From Bactericera cockerelli (taxonomy: Eukaryota; Arthropoda; Insecta; Hemiptera; Triozidae), in contig CM044961.1 of NCBI GenBank assembly GCA_024516035.1, positions 7,003,515 through 7,067,514 of the forward strand: a DNA stretch of 64,000 nucleotides, read 5' to 3'. Each line of letters begins with the position of its first letter. The first letter of the stretch is position 1. The notes beneath the pieces were generated by a model. It did not search any database. It had not been told where the DNA came from and was given only the letters and a program-made list of their open reading frames with translations. This document shows, piece after piece, positions 1-10,333 of this stretch. A program made the translations under genes and the position numbers.

Positions 1-139
1 TTTCGCTATCTCTTACCGTTTTGGCTAAACAACTCCGGACAAACAAACAAACAAACAAACATAGGTAGGTAGGTAGTCCTTTTACTTTCCTTATCCTATA
101 ATAAGGAAAGTATTGTATTTTCTGTTTTATATATAGAGA
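1..139 (-). mobile_element. Helitron 5' portion, cut by window edge
   Basis: Read on the minus strand this starts TCTCTATATATAAAACAGA directly after an A, the classic TC-start of a Helitron inserted between A and T. It runs through (CCTA)n and (TGTT)n tracts into a segment that recurs at 48450-48520. The 3' hairpin and CTAG end lie outside the window. It carries an extra 35-bp hairpin segment (83-112 plus a short flank) that the copy at 41930 lacks. Confidence 0.75.
83..112. repeat. 30-bp palindromic hairpin
   Basis: TACTTTCCTTAT and ATAAGGAAAGTA form inverted arms. The same hairpin ends the two long direct repeats at 51974-52003 and 52899-52928. Confidence 0.75.
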
Positions 140-231
140 TATTGATATCTATAAATATAAGATTGTTACTCCTACTGTTTAGCCAGAACTACCAAACAGG
201 CTGCCAGTTGAAATTGATTTTTTTTTCTATT

Positions 232-490
232 TTTTTAATTTGAGTTTAACATCGCTTTGAACTGTGTGGTCATATATTTATCACAATGGGGTTTTTACCC
301 TCCATTCTCTGGAAATTCGGAAGCCAGCTAGTCAATTTAACATCACCCAGCCTGAATGGGGCCGGGAAGAGCCCGTCAGCATCACGAGGATTCGAATTTA
401 AATGGTCACCCATTCAAGTCCTAATCTCACTGGACGTTGCTTAACTTCTGTGACAGAACTGGTGTATTCAACATTCAAAATCGACACTGG
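232..490 (-). mobile_element. 5S rRNA-derived SINE, near complete
   Basis: The reverse complement reads like the 5' half of 5S rRNA: a CACCAGTTCTG segment, then AGAAGTTAAGCAACGTCCAG (A-box region), then GACTTGAATGGGTGACC (C-box region). A non-5S core follows (CCCAGCCTGA, CTGGAAATTC, GGAGGGT) and a tail TTAAACTCAAATT. This is a SINE3-type layout. Other copies lie at 16795, 23600, 49105 and 54873. Confidence 0.75.
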
Positions 491-772
491 TGGAATAGTG
501 TAAATTCATGCACAAAAGCTATAATACGAGGAATTTCACTTAAGGTGCAAGCTGTGCAATTAGAGAGATATATTAATAAATTGCTCTTGGTTAGTTAGGA
601 TAGTTAACGATTACTTTAATGCTCTCAGTAACTGAAAAGTAAGTTTGATTAACTACCTGGTAGCAATAAATCAGCAAGACTACGAGAGAAATACACGACA
701 AAAGAAAATCTTCATCCTGAAATCATAATTTTATCATTTTTCTGTATCCAATTTTACTTGAGAAATCATAAT

Positions 773-1280
773 TCGTCGCTTAAGAAGAGGTACCTCGTAA
801 GTCCGAATTTTTCGATAATACGTTTTTGGTATCGTTGGAATCGGAAAAAAATATCGATTTCTTTAAAATCGGTTTTATATGACCATCAAATACAAAAATG
901 CCACAATAATCGATTAAAGTTTACCTCGAAATCGATATTTTTGTTTTGAAGAAAATTTTTGGTGAGACCTCGTATCTCCAATCAGTAATATATGTGTATT
1001 GTGTAAAATAAATCAGAGATACAGGTACCTCTACAAAAAATGCACACATGCTTTTCTGAAAATTTTACAAGAATCACATGAGAGGTACCTCGTATGTCCG
1101 ATATCTCGTAAAAATACAAGTTTAATCAAAAATAGTAATTTCAATCGATAAAACAGTATATGTTTATGGTTAAACTGATTTTTTTATTTTTTTTAAACCT
1201 GCCCACAACTTTATAATCAGTTTTTACTGTCTCCTGAAAAGTTCAAATCGACTTACGAGGTACCTCTTCTTAAGCGACGA
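773..1280. mobile_element. TIR MITE with 31-bp perfect inverted ends
   Basis: 773-803 and 1250-1280 are exact reverse complements (TCGTCGCTTAAGAAGAGGTA at the outside). The motif GAGGTACCTCGTA also recurs inside near 1082, and ACCTCGTATCTCC near 966. No coding capacity was found. A clear target-site duplication was not identified, so the superfamily is unknown. Confidence 0.75.
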
Positions 1281-1660
1281 TTATCAACTACGATTCCATT
1301 TTAACTTGATTACAGACTTCTAATTGCGATTATATGACTTTTTCTGAATTTGATTGATTATAATAGAGTTAATAATTATATTTGCTTAATTTATTAAATA
1401 GAAGTTTTCCGCTCGTGATGGACTTCAAATCCTTGGAAGAACTCAGATGGAATAATTCTTGTTCTCTGAATTAAATTATTTAACAAAACTTTGAAATAAC
1501 AGAAGTTTCTGGCATTGAAATTGATCCGTGCAGATGACGTAAAAAATAAATTAATTACATTAGTCAAATGCTTGTAAAACTAAATGTTATAATTATATAA
1601 TTGTTAAACTTAAATCGCACAAAAAAACTACCGTTAAAAAAAGGACCAAGTTCCAGAACT
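1281..1660. other. no feature seen
   Basis: AT-rich sequence without a convincing ORF or repeat. Confidence 0.5.
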
Positions 1661-1664
1661 CCTA

Positions 1665-1800
1665 TCCAAAAATCGCCAACGATTCTATTTGATTGAACGT
1701 CCTGGATTAGGACGACGGTTTTACCCTCCATTCGCTTGAATTCGTACCAGCTACCCACATTAACCTCACCCAGCCTGGGTAGGCTCGGAAAAATACATAA
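1665..1800 (-). mobile_element. SINE fragment (shared core plus tail)
   Basis: Contains the core shared by the tRNA-headed and 5S-headed SINEs: CCCAGCCTGGGTAGG, CCATTCGCTTGAATTCGTAC, and a GTCCTGGATTAGGACG tail. It matches 55250-55400 in reverse orientation. The head is lost. Confidence 0.6.
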
Positions 1801-2290
1801 TAGGTACAATTTGTGGATATGATTTTTCCTCCTGACGATAGCTCTTCCTTGACGGTACCTCAAATCAACAATTAAATCCGCTTATCACTTGATTTATTTT
1901 TATTTAATTGATGTTACTGTTATAATGCTGTTGGCATTAAAGAATAGGTAGGTAATTCCAAAGTACTAGAAATTCTATTGAAACATAGATGACCATGCAA
2001 TGACGGAGTAATTTGGATTTTAGCTTCTTTTTTCATTAATGAGTTTTTCTAATTGATAATATTTTTTTTCAAACAAAGAAGTATATCTCAATCCATTTCA
2101 TACAAAAGATCAAGATAATAAGTGATGATAGTTATTTTTTAAATACCTATTTATTTTTTATTCATTTACTTACACTTTACCTCTTTATACAAAACAAGCT
2201 TCAAACATTAATAACAAGGGGAAAAAACAACTAAAAAAAAACATGAATAGGACGAAATTAGTTGGATAAAGTTTAAAAAAAAACTTAACA
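1801..2290. other. no feature seen
   Basis: AT-rich; nothing beyond short homopolymers is recognised. Confidence 0.5.
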
Positions 2291-2294
2291 TATT

Positions 2295-2393
2295 CGTGTT
2301 TCACTTCCATGATATCACAACTATCCGGGTCTTGAACCACCGACCTCCAGGTTACAAGTCCGCCGCCTTATCGATTCAGCTACTGAGGTCGGT
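2295..2393 (-). mobile_element. tRNA-derived SINE, family 2, 5' part
   Basis: The reverse complement reads ACCGACCTCAGTAGCTGAAT, a GGCGG A-box flank, then GGTGGTTCAAGACCC (B box). Related copies lie at 7083, 19385, 37461, 45470, 58152 and 61850. Confidence 0.65.
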
Positions 2394-2786
2394 TTGAAAT
2401 TAGTTAGATATTTACAATTGTTTTCAAATCAGGCCCAAATTTAAAGTCCCATTATTTCAGGAGTTGTTTTAGTGCCATATTTACTTTTATGTAATTGAGG
2501 TTAAGACATCTCTCATGAAGTTTATGCATAGTAGAATCATGTTTATGTATTTTAGCCTGCGGGTAACTGACTAGTAGTTGATTTGGGTCTAACCCACGCA
2601 AGTTGATATGCCTAAAGTGCATATAATGCACATGTATTTACAATATTGGTGACACTTGTATGACACATTTATGTGTGTGGCGCTGGAGAGGAACGATATT
2701 GCTAACATTTACGTTGCAGATAGGAAGCGTTTCTCAAACTAAGCGTCATTATGAATATAATATAATAATTGAGGGCACGATTAGCT

Positions 2787-3040
2787 CAAGGGTTAGAATC
2801 AACCACTAGAATAGCGCCTTCACGAATCAAACAAAAGACTAGAGCCTTAACCAATCAACCAAAAGACTAGCGCCTCAACCACTCAACCAAGATACTAGCG
2901 CCTTAACCATTCAACCAAATGACTAGAGCCTAAACCACTCAACCACAAGCATACCACTTTGATAACTCGAACACCAAACGAGCGTCTGAACCCCTTAACC
3001 AAAAGAGTGGTGCTTTACCACTCAAAAACAAATGTAGAAT
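2787..3040. repeat. degenerate tandem repeat, about 29-bp unit
   Basis: Repeated units of the form CAACCAAAAGACTAGCGCCT / TAACCACT, eight or so, increasingly degenerate toward 3040. Confidence 0.65.
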
Positions 3041-3189
3041 AAAATCAATTGCATTTAAGAAACGCTGAATCTTAGATAAAGTTAAACATGTATGTTTCAT
3101 AGGTATGTGATGGCGAATAATTTATTGCAAATCCTCAAAGACAGCAAAGTCCTAGAACAAGATAACTAATAAATATAATAAAAATATTA

Positions 3190-3935
3190 TACAGGGCGAA
3201 CGAAAAGTCCCGGGACGGTTTTTATCTTTTTAACGATTTAATATAGACTTGAATTTTTGCATGAAGTTCTAACATGTTTGTTCTTTTTATGGCGGTATCA
3301 AAATTTCTACAGGGTATCTCAAAAGTAGTTAAACAAGCATCAAGCCCGCAAATCATGGACTTTTTAAAAAAAAATAAAAGTGTTAAAACCCAAAGTGTGA
3401 TACATCAAATCAGTGTAATTTTTCATACTAAATCACGTGGTAGCATTGGTTTTTCCAGATTTTAGACGTCTGTTCATACCAGAATTACCAGATCGTGAAA
3501 CTGTTGTCCTCAGAAAATCTCGCTCGAACACTCGCTGTAGGACCGGACGTGTAAAATATGGAAAACCAAATTTGATCAAATGATTTCGCATGAAAAAATA
3601 CACCGATTTGATCACACTCTAGGTTTTAACACTTTGAATGAGAAAAAAAAGTCCATGATTCCGCGGGGCTGATCACAGATCCGTTTAATGAAAGTATCGA
3701 GTTACGGGCCAATTGTGTGTAAAATTTCGTAGATTTCAAATATTGAATACAAATTAGGGAGTTCTATAAAACCAAAGTTGATGCCTGGTTCACTAGTTTT
3801 GGACACCCTGTGGAAATTTCGACTGAGCCAAAAACTTAACAAACTTCTGTTAGAACTTCGTGCAACAATTCATGTCTCTATCTTAAACCGTTAAAAAGAT
3901 AAAAATCCGTCCCGGCACTTTTCGTTCACTCTGTA
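3190..3935. mobile_element. TA-flanked foldback MITE (mariner-like ends)
   Basis: The left end TACAGGGCGAACGAAAAGTC and the right end (reverse complement TACAGAGTGAACGAAAAGTG) match over roughly 90 bp, flanked by TA. Inner segments near 3360 and 3640 (AAGTCCATGATT type) are also inverted, so most of the element can fold back. No transposase. TA targets and ACAGGG ends are common in Tc1/mariner-like MITEs; the assignment is inference. Confidence 0.75.
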
Positions 3936-4149
3936 TACTGTGTCGCATGAGTGAGTGTATGAAAGTTATTCATACTTGAATTCTACGATAAGTTATACTG
4001 GGTGATCCACTTGATTATGTACACTTCGGCGTCGCTTATGTGGCTCAAAACAAGCAAACTAAAGTTGGCTGGAGAGCATTTCTCCCCGCCAGTGGTTGCC
4101 ATGGTTACAAGAGGAACTTGTAGAGGTTGAAGCTCTTTGGCTGCGGATC

Positions 4150-4500
4150 GAGATTTTTTACTTCCGAGAAATTTCTAATATTAGAAATCGGAAGTATTGT
4201 GTTCGTTTTTGTAAAAAGAATAAGGACCACGACTTGCCGATACAGAATCTAGAATGTAGAAAAAACAACTTTCTACCATATAAAACTAATTTGAAGAAAA
4301 TCGGTTCAGTGGTTTTGGAGATACAAGTAATTTTGTATAAAATCTCAAAATTGGCACGTGTTTACAATGTGAAACAATCACGAGGAAGTTTTGTGTCCAT
4401 AATTGGCAGTGTTTTTTTTTTTTTTTTTGCAGTTTCCATAATGAGTCACTTGCACCTTTTTTTTTGGCTCCATGGAAAAAGTTCATCGTAAAGATTCCAT
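4150..4500 (+). repeat. hairpin-headed dispersed repeat, copy 1
   Basis: Begins with a long palindrome (ACTTCCGAGAAATTTC ... GAAATCGGAAGT), then ATTGTGTTCGTTTT, and ends around ATCACGAGGAAGTTTTGTGT and a T tract. The same architecture occurs at 7416, 8186 and 53389. Confidence 0.65.
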
Positions 4501-4702
4501 GGTATTTCTTACTTTCCTTATTAATAATTTTCCGAGACCATCAGGAAGCCTTGTGAAAGTCACGTCAAAAAGTGAAATTGAAAATCCTTTTTTGTAAGTT
4601 CCAAAGCGATCTGACAATCTAGACTCGCTCGATACATGGGGAAAGTCCAAACATGATGAAATCCTTGGTAGAAAAAAAAAAAAACTTGAGAACGCTAGAA
4701 GA

Positions 4703-4992
4703 AATCCAACTCGCCAAATATGACGTCACAAATACGTATCCATGTTTTTCCCCCTATTCGTCAACTTAAAAGGATTAATCCAACTCGCCAAATATGACGT
4801 CACAAATACGTATCCATGTTTTCCCCCTATCGTCAACTTTAAAAGATTAATCCAACTCGCCAAATATGACGTCACAAATACGTATCCATTTTTTCCCCCT
4901 ATTCGTCAAGGATTCTTAATCCAACTCGCCAAATATGACGTTACAAATACGTATCCATTTTTTCCCCCTATTCGTCAACTTTAAAAGGATTC
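4703..4992. repeat. tandem repeat, about 72 bp x 4
   Basis: Four units begin ATCCAACTCGCCAAATATGA and continue through CAAATACGTATCCAT and a CCCCCTAT segment. Each unit contains a TGACGTCA or TGACGTTA word. Confidence 0.85.
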
Positions 4993-5400
4993 TTAAGGTC
5001 TTTCACGTTTGTTATTCGTGGTTTTGATGGCGAGAATGGCTTTTTTCCGGTATACAATTTACTCCAGAATTATCATTTTTTTTTTTTTTGCATTTGCATT
5101 TGCAAGTGATACCTACAGTTTTAATCATCTATCACTTTTGGGGCAGACTCAAACCGAGTTCACGTTTATGATTCATCCAGTATTTTTTTCATTATATGAT
5201 TAATTTCGATTCAATCACTCTGTCATAAATACTGCACGCATGGAATCATTCCAGTTGCATATAGGTTTCATACAAGAGCGTCATACCGGTGGAGTCCTTG
5301 CATTGTTTCAGCAAATTGCATCTACTTGCAGTATGTGTGATCCAGGCAAGGAAATTGTATTACTGACTCACAGGTAGATTAGTAAGTTGGGTAAGTTATT
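4993..5400. other. no feature seen
   Basis: Short open frames only, without similarity to anything I recognise. Confidence 0.5.
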
Positions 5401-5404
5401 TTTA

Positions 5405-5590
5405 TTATTATTATCTGACCTGGTTGCAGGGTTTTCATTGAAACCCTTACAATTAACATTGCGACCTAATTAGATCTATTGTGACCAGTTGATTCTATTT
5501 GGTTTTAACGTCCTGATTGATATAGATAGTCAGGACGGGGTTTCACCCTCCATTCACTTGGAATCTTACCAGCTTCGTAGGAAAAGTTAG
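5405..5590 (-). mobile_element. SINE 3' part, family 5
   Basis: Matches the reverse complement of 55290-55450: the GTTTTAACGTCCTGA tail, the paired GATAGTCAGGACG word and the CCCTCCATTCACTTGGAATC core. Confidence 0.65.
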
Positions 5591-6234
5591 CCATGTGCGT
5601 AGACGGAATCGCAACAATAAATGGGTACCGTTAAATAAGTTTTCGTTGTTGTTCATTTTCATTTATATTTGTAAAAGAACTGCTTTTTTTTCTTTTCTTT
5701 TTGAGTGTAGTTGGTTGGTGATGGCTTCATTGGTCTCACTTGCAAATAGGGCCGCCAATTTCTTTCTTGGGCGAGGATTTCTTTGGCGATCCAACGAGGA
5801 AATGCTACCTGCATGTTATTTACATTGCCTCATGCAAGTGGGATAGATCAAGTCTATCCCCTGTGATTTCAATATGAATTGCCTTGTAAATAAAAATAAT
5901 TTTTTATCAACAATCAGCTTTTTTTATAATTTCAGAAATATAGTAAATATTAGGTATAGTAGGCAATTTTGAGACCCATTTTTGAAGAACATCTTTGTTT
6001 CTCCAGGTACATTATAATTATTAAAAACATATTTGGGTAACATGAATGTTACTGTTAAAACATTACGAAAATAACATTATGCAAGAAAGCAGACTAAAAA
6101 GTAATGTGGATATTTATTAGAGGGATGTTCTTGCGCAGCTTCCTTACTAAAAGCGGTATTTTTCTGATAAAAAGTCATTAAAAAAAAAACCTTTATTTTT
6201 ATGCACAAGTTAATAACTCTAATTACCTATCTGC
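5591..6234. other. no feature seen
   Basis: No coding or repeat signal recognised. An 83-codon open stretch here lacks any recognisable domain. Confidence 0.45.
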
Positions 6235-6238
6235 ATTG

Positions 6239-6553
6239 CATATGTATGTATGTATGTATGTATGGTTTTATTTGTGGTGAAGCACAAGGCCTCTTCACAA
6301 TTTTTGTGGGTAGCGCAGCATTACTAAGAGCCTCCTGTACTTTTCGAATTATTCTATTACATTAATTTCTTTTTACTCTGGTAATGCCGCCACTGGTCGT
6401 TACTCATACAAGTAACTACTCATTTTTCCTCACGAGGTATGAGTGGACCCCGAACACCCCAGAACAGAGCAGAAAAAATCCTGCCCCGCTGGGGATCGAA
6501 CCCAGGTCACCGTACGTGCAATGCCTAGCGCGCTAACTCACTCTGCCACGGCA
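6239..6553 (-). mobile_element. tRNA-derived SINE, family 1, full length
   Basis: On the minus strand: a tRNA-like head with TGGCAGAGTGAGTTAGCGCG (A box) and GGTTCGATCCCCAGCGGGG (B box), a body with GGGGTCCACTCATACCTCGT and CTTGTGCTTCACCACAAA, and a (CATA)n tail at 6239-6264. Same family as 19002-19310. Confidence 0.85.
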
Positions 6554-6689
6554 TATGTATGTATATTGTATATTATCACAGTCATGCTATTATCACTCGC
6601 ATCGCATATTTATTATAAAAATAACATTAATATTGTCACAGTGATTCAATATCTGATTACAATCTATGACATATAATATTTTTATGAGA

Positions 6690-6835
6690 CAAGACCACCC
6701 GTCGGATCATTGAGGTTAAGCAACGTCGGGTGTGGAGAGGATTTGGGTCTATGTAGACATCTTTCACGGCGAAAATGGGAACATTCTGCTTGAGGCTCAG
6801 AGTTCGTGAGTTCGAACTCCTGGTTGTGCCAATAA
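6690..6835 (+). mobile_element. 5S-like SINE head fragment
   Basis: CCGTCGGATCATTGAGGTTA followed by AGCAACGTCGGGTGTGG closely resembles the 5S rRNA segment containing the A box. The later part contains GAGTTCGAACTCC. It differs from the other 5S-derived copies and may be a separate subfamily. Confidence 0.5.
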
Positions 6836-6837
6836 AA

Positions 6838-7032
6838 TCTAATAAATAATAATACTAACACTCTTTAGTGGAAGGTAACTACCAGGCGAGGTTAATGCTT
6901 AAAGCATTTTCTACCACCTAACCCTTAAGAGTCTCATTATTATGTGGTCACAAACTCAAATGAATGAGAAAAAAATTATACGCTACCTGGATTACCAGAC
7001 TAGCGCGTTTACCACTTGACTACCAATACACA
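6838..7032 (-). mobile_element. tRNA-derived SINE, family 3
   Basis: Reverse complement: TGGTAGTCAAGTGGTAAACG head, ATCCAGGTAGCGTA, and a tail with CCTGGTAGTTACCTTCCACT and AAGAGTGTTAGTATTATTAT. Copies at 18572 and 59845. Confidence 0.7.
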
Positions 7033-7082
7033 TCTAAGAAAATAGTTTCTCTGCTACCTAGATGAAATAAGTTAAAGTGAAG

Positions 7083-7236
7083 TTAAAGTTATCATTATCA
7101 TATTTGTGCGTTAACCACATTCGTGATATCACGAACTCGCTTGACTGAATCCACGCTGAAACCGGGACTTGAACCACCGACCTGCAGGTTAAAAATCGAC
7201 CGCCTCGTCGATCAAGCTGCTGAGGTCGATACCTGG
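7083..7236 (-). mobile_element. tRNA-derived SINE, family 2
   Basis: Reverse complement: GACCTCAGCAGCTTGATCGA head, GGTGGTTCAAGTCCCGGTTT B box, GTGATATCACGAATGTGGTT tail. Confidence 0.75.
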
Positions 7237-7415
7237 CCGAAGTAAATAACACGTGAAGTACGCATTTCCAACCCAACTAAGGATGGGGTGAGGTTAATGA
7301 GGACATTTTTTCAAAACCTTACCTCGAGTCAAAATTTACGAAAATCGACCTCCTTTTGGCGATTAGTGGCCTGGCTACACTGTTAGCGATATATAAAAAT
7401 ATATGAGAGTTGAAA

Positions 7416-7880
7416 GTTTTACTTCCGGAAAATTTCAAATATTAGAAATCGGAAGTATTGTGTTCGTTGTAACGCGAAAATCTCGGAAACCGCTGAACGG
7501 AATTCGATGAAATTGTGTACACATAATATGAGACGTAGATGGTTCCATTTTAAATTCATCAACTTAGCATTGGCGGTTCCGGGTGAATAAGACCATGCGT
7601 CTGACCACTAACTTTTTACTGAAACGCTTATATCTCGTGAACGGTACAACCGATTTTGATGAAATTTTGTATGTACATGCATATTATCGTTTTACATAGA
7701 TCATTCAGAATTATTTTTTAAACTAATTATGATTCAGCTCTGACATTTAAGAAAATCCAAAAAAAATTGACAAAAAAGTAAAAAAATGAGCTCTTCGACT
7801 TCTTCGTATAAAATCTAAAAACTGTGAAACTATCACGAGGAAGTATTGTGTCCATAATTGGCAGGCTATTTTTTCATTGA
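7416..7880 (+). repeat. hairpin-headed dispersed repeat, copy 2
   Basis: Opens with ACTTCCGGAAAATTTC / GAAATCGGAAGT, then ATTGTGTTCGTTGTAACGCG. The body contains CTTATATCTCGTGAACGGTA. It ends ATCACGAGGAAGTATTGTGT. Colinear with 8186-8870. Confidence 0.7.
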
Positions 7881-8185
7881 ATAAACCTGATACCAAAATG
7901 AAAATTAAAAAAAGTTGTAAATGTAGTCACCCGTGGCGGAATTTCACCTATTCTCGAGAGATAAGTAAAGTTGAGTGTTGTTGACAGCAGTTCAGATATT
8001 TCTTTCTATTGATAAAAATAAAAGCTTTTTTGTTGTGAGCTCAGTCAACAGAATTTCTCCTACAAGATTTTTTTAATCCTTTTTTTTCGTTCTTTTTCTA
8101 CGTATTTATTGTTCTTTAACAAGGTAGATAAATATGTACTAAGTTCATTTGCACTGGACAGCTTTTTTTTCTCTCTTTCATTTTT

Positions 8186-8870
8186 TACTTCCAAGAAATT
8201 TCTGATATTAGAAATCGGAAGTATTGTGTTCGTTTTAGTAATTTTTTTCATATTTCTGGACGTTTCACAACCTCCTGAGCAACTTTGGTTTTGTGTCCGT
8301 CTGTGGGTGGGTCTGTCGGTCTGTTAAAAGTATTCTTTGTAACGCGCAAATCTCGGAAACGACTCGACGGATTGTGATGAATTTTTGCACACATATAGAA
8401 GACATTTTGTAGATGGTCTCATTTTATTTCACTAAATTCGTATTAGCGGTTCTGGGTGAAAGAGACCATGCGCCTGACCACTAAATTTTTACTTAAACGC
8501 TTATATCTCGTGAACGGTACACTCGATGTTGATGAAATTTTGTATGTATATATTGTGTATGCATATTATTGTTTTACATAATTATGTTATTTATATTTAT
8601 TTTTTAATTCATTATAAATTTAACTCTGATATTCAAGAAAATCCGAAATTTTGGACAAAAGAGTCAAAAAATAAGGTCCACTACTTGCCGATACAGAATT
8701 TTTTGTAGAATCTAAGAATGTAGAAAAAATAGTATTCTACCATATAAAACAAATATAAGCAGTTTTTGAGATACAAGTGATTTAGTAAAAAAATCTCAAA
8801 ATTAACACGTGTATACAATGTGAAACAATCACGAGGAAGTATTGTGTCCGTAATTAGCAGTGTTTTTTTT
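8186..8870 (+). repeat. hairpin-headed dispersed repeat, copy 3
   Basis: Opens with ACTTCCAAGAAATTTC / GAAATCGGAAGT and ATTGTGTTCGTTTT, followed by ATTTCTGGACG and TTTTGTGTCCGTCTGTG, then the body shared with copy 2 and an ATCACGAGGAAGTATTGTGT end. Confidence 0.7.
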
Positions 8871-8889
8871 TCCTCTTTCACTTTTTTTC

Positions 8890-9500
8890 GTATAATTTTT
8901 TTGTGGCATTTCTAGGCAATCTTTTTTTACGTTCAAGTAATGCACATAAAAGGCATAGAATAAAGTTTCGTAATGCAACTTTGAAACTATTTCTCTTCGC
9001 AATTAGTGGCTTGATATCAACGACCTGACTAGGCCTTGAAATTGGCAAACGTTTTTTTAATTAACCCACTAATTGGTTTTTTATTTGCACGGCGAATTAG
9101 ATAGTGATTCAAATATAGTTATACTTTCATCTGATGAAGATATCTAGTATCTTTGTATGAATCTTCACATTCTTCACGAATGGTGAAGTGTAGGTATAGA
9201 TTTGTAGACTGCATATCAGATGGGCCAACAATAGACCCAAAACCTAAGAAAAAAACCATCAATTGGCCCAATGAAAGATCTCTCACGTGGGCCAACAATG
9301 GAAAAAGGTCATCCTTTGTTTTTGCATGATTTTTCGATAAAATACAGGGTGAACCACTTCGAATATTTTTTTCTTCTTCTTACATATAATGCGGCAGACC
9401 AAGACTTCGGTTAGCATATTATACTCGTATGCTACCTTATACCAACAAGATTATTTTCCTACCAGGCCAGAATAATTAGATCACACCCGTTTTTTAAAAT
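8890..9500. other. no gene; isolated ACAGGGTG end at about 9346
   Basis: Mostly unassigned AT-rich DNA. A lone TACAGGGTGAACCACTTCG near 9345 resembles the ends of the TA-flanked MITEs, but no partner was found. Confidence 0.4.
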
Positions 9501-9504
9501 ATTC

Positions 9505-9725
9505 TACACCCGAGACATGGCCATGTATAGATGTATTTTCCTAACCCCACCCTGAACCCCAGGCATGGCCATAAATATATTTTCCTAATCTTACTGAAAG
9601 GAGAGGCATGGCCATTTTCTTAGTCCTACTTTATACCTCAGGCATGGCCATAAATGTATTTTCCTAACCTACTCCAGGCAGAGGCATGGTCATAAATATA
9701 TTTTCCTAACACTACTTTACACCTC
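9505..9725 (-). repeat. degenerate 45-bp-type minisatellite
   Basis: Five loose units carry AGGCATGGCCATAAATATAT and TTTTCCTAACC, the reverse complement of the minisatellite at 12345-12869. Confidence 0.7.
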
Positions 9726-9758
9726 AGTCAGGGCTGAAAGCTGTTGCCATAAGAAAAT

Positions 9759-9921
9759 GATCTAAAACTAAAAACCAAATATAAAAAATTACAAGTTTAA
9801 ATAACGTAGGTACTTGTGATCCACACTGAATGAAAACATTGATCTAAAACTAAAAACCAAATATAAAAAATTACAAGTTTAAATAACGTAGGTACTTGTG
9901 ATCCACACTGAATGAAAACAT
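9759..9921. repeat. 82-bp tandem duplication
   Basis: GATCTAAAACTAAAAACCAA through ACTGAATGAAAACAT is repeated almost identically from 9759 and from 9841, suggesting a recent duplication. Confidence 0.9.
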
Positions 9922-9984
9922 ACCTGACTCATATTTTTCGAATGGCCCAAGTGATGGAATTTTTTTTGATCCCTTCTTATCTTA

Positions 9985-10052
9985 ATCTCGCCGTACGTTG
10001 CTTAAGCTCAGTGATCTTACGAGAACTGGTGAGATGCATCACAAATCACTGA
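9985..10052 (-). mobile_element. 5S-like SINE remnant
   Basis: The reverse complement contains CACCAGTTCTCGTAAGATCA and TTAAGCAACGTACGGCGAG, matching the 5S-derived SINE head. Confidence 0.5.
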
Positions 10053-10333
10053 ATTTCAGCTCGAACGAAATCCTCCGCTCCGCGTAACGCCTAAATTTTC
10101 CGATAATTTTTCCATTTTCTTTATATAAATTACTGTTTCTTCCCTTATTCGGTTTTTTTTCCTTATTCTTTTCGGTGTGTCCCTACTTATTCTCGTTACC
10201 ATTAAATTCTGCCTTTTAACGCGGTTTTCCTCGTATTAAGAATCATGCGGTATATGACTGTATAAATTAAGTTTTATGAATATTAAATTCAATGCTTTTT
10301 AATTGTGATTTCAACCTATTTTAATCTAAAAAA

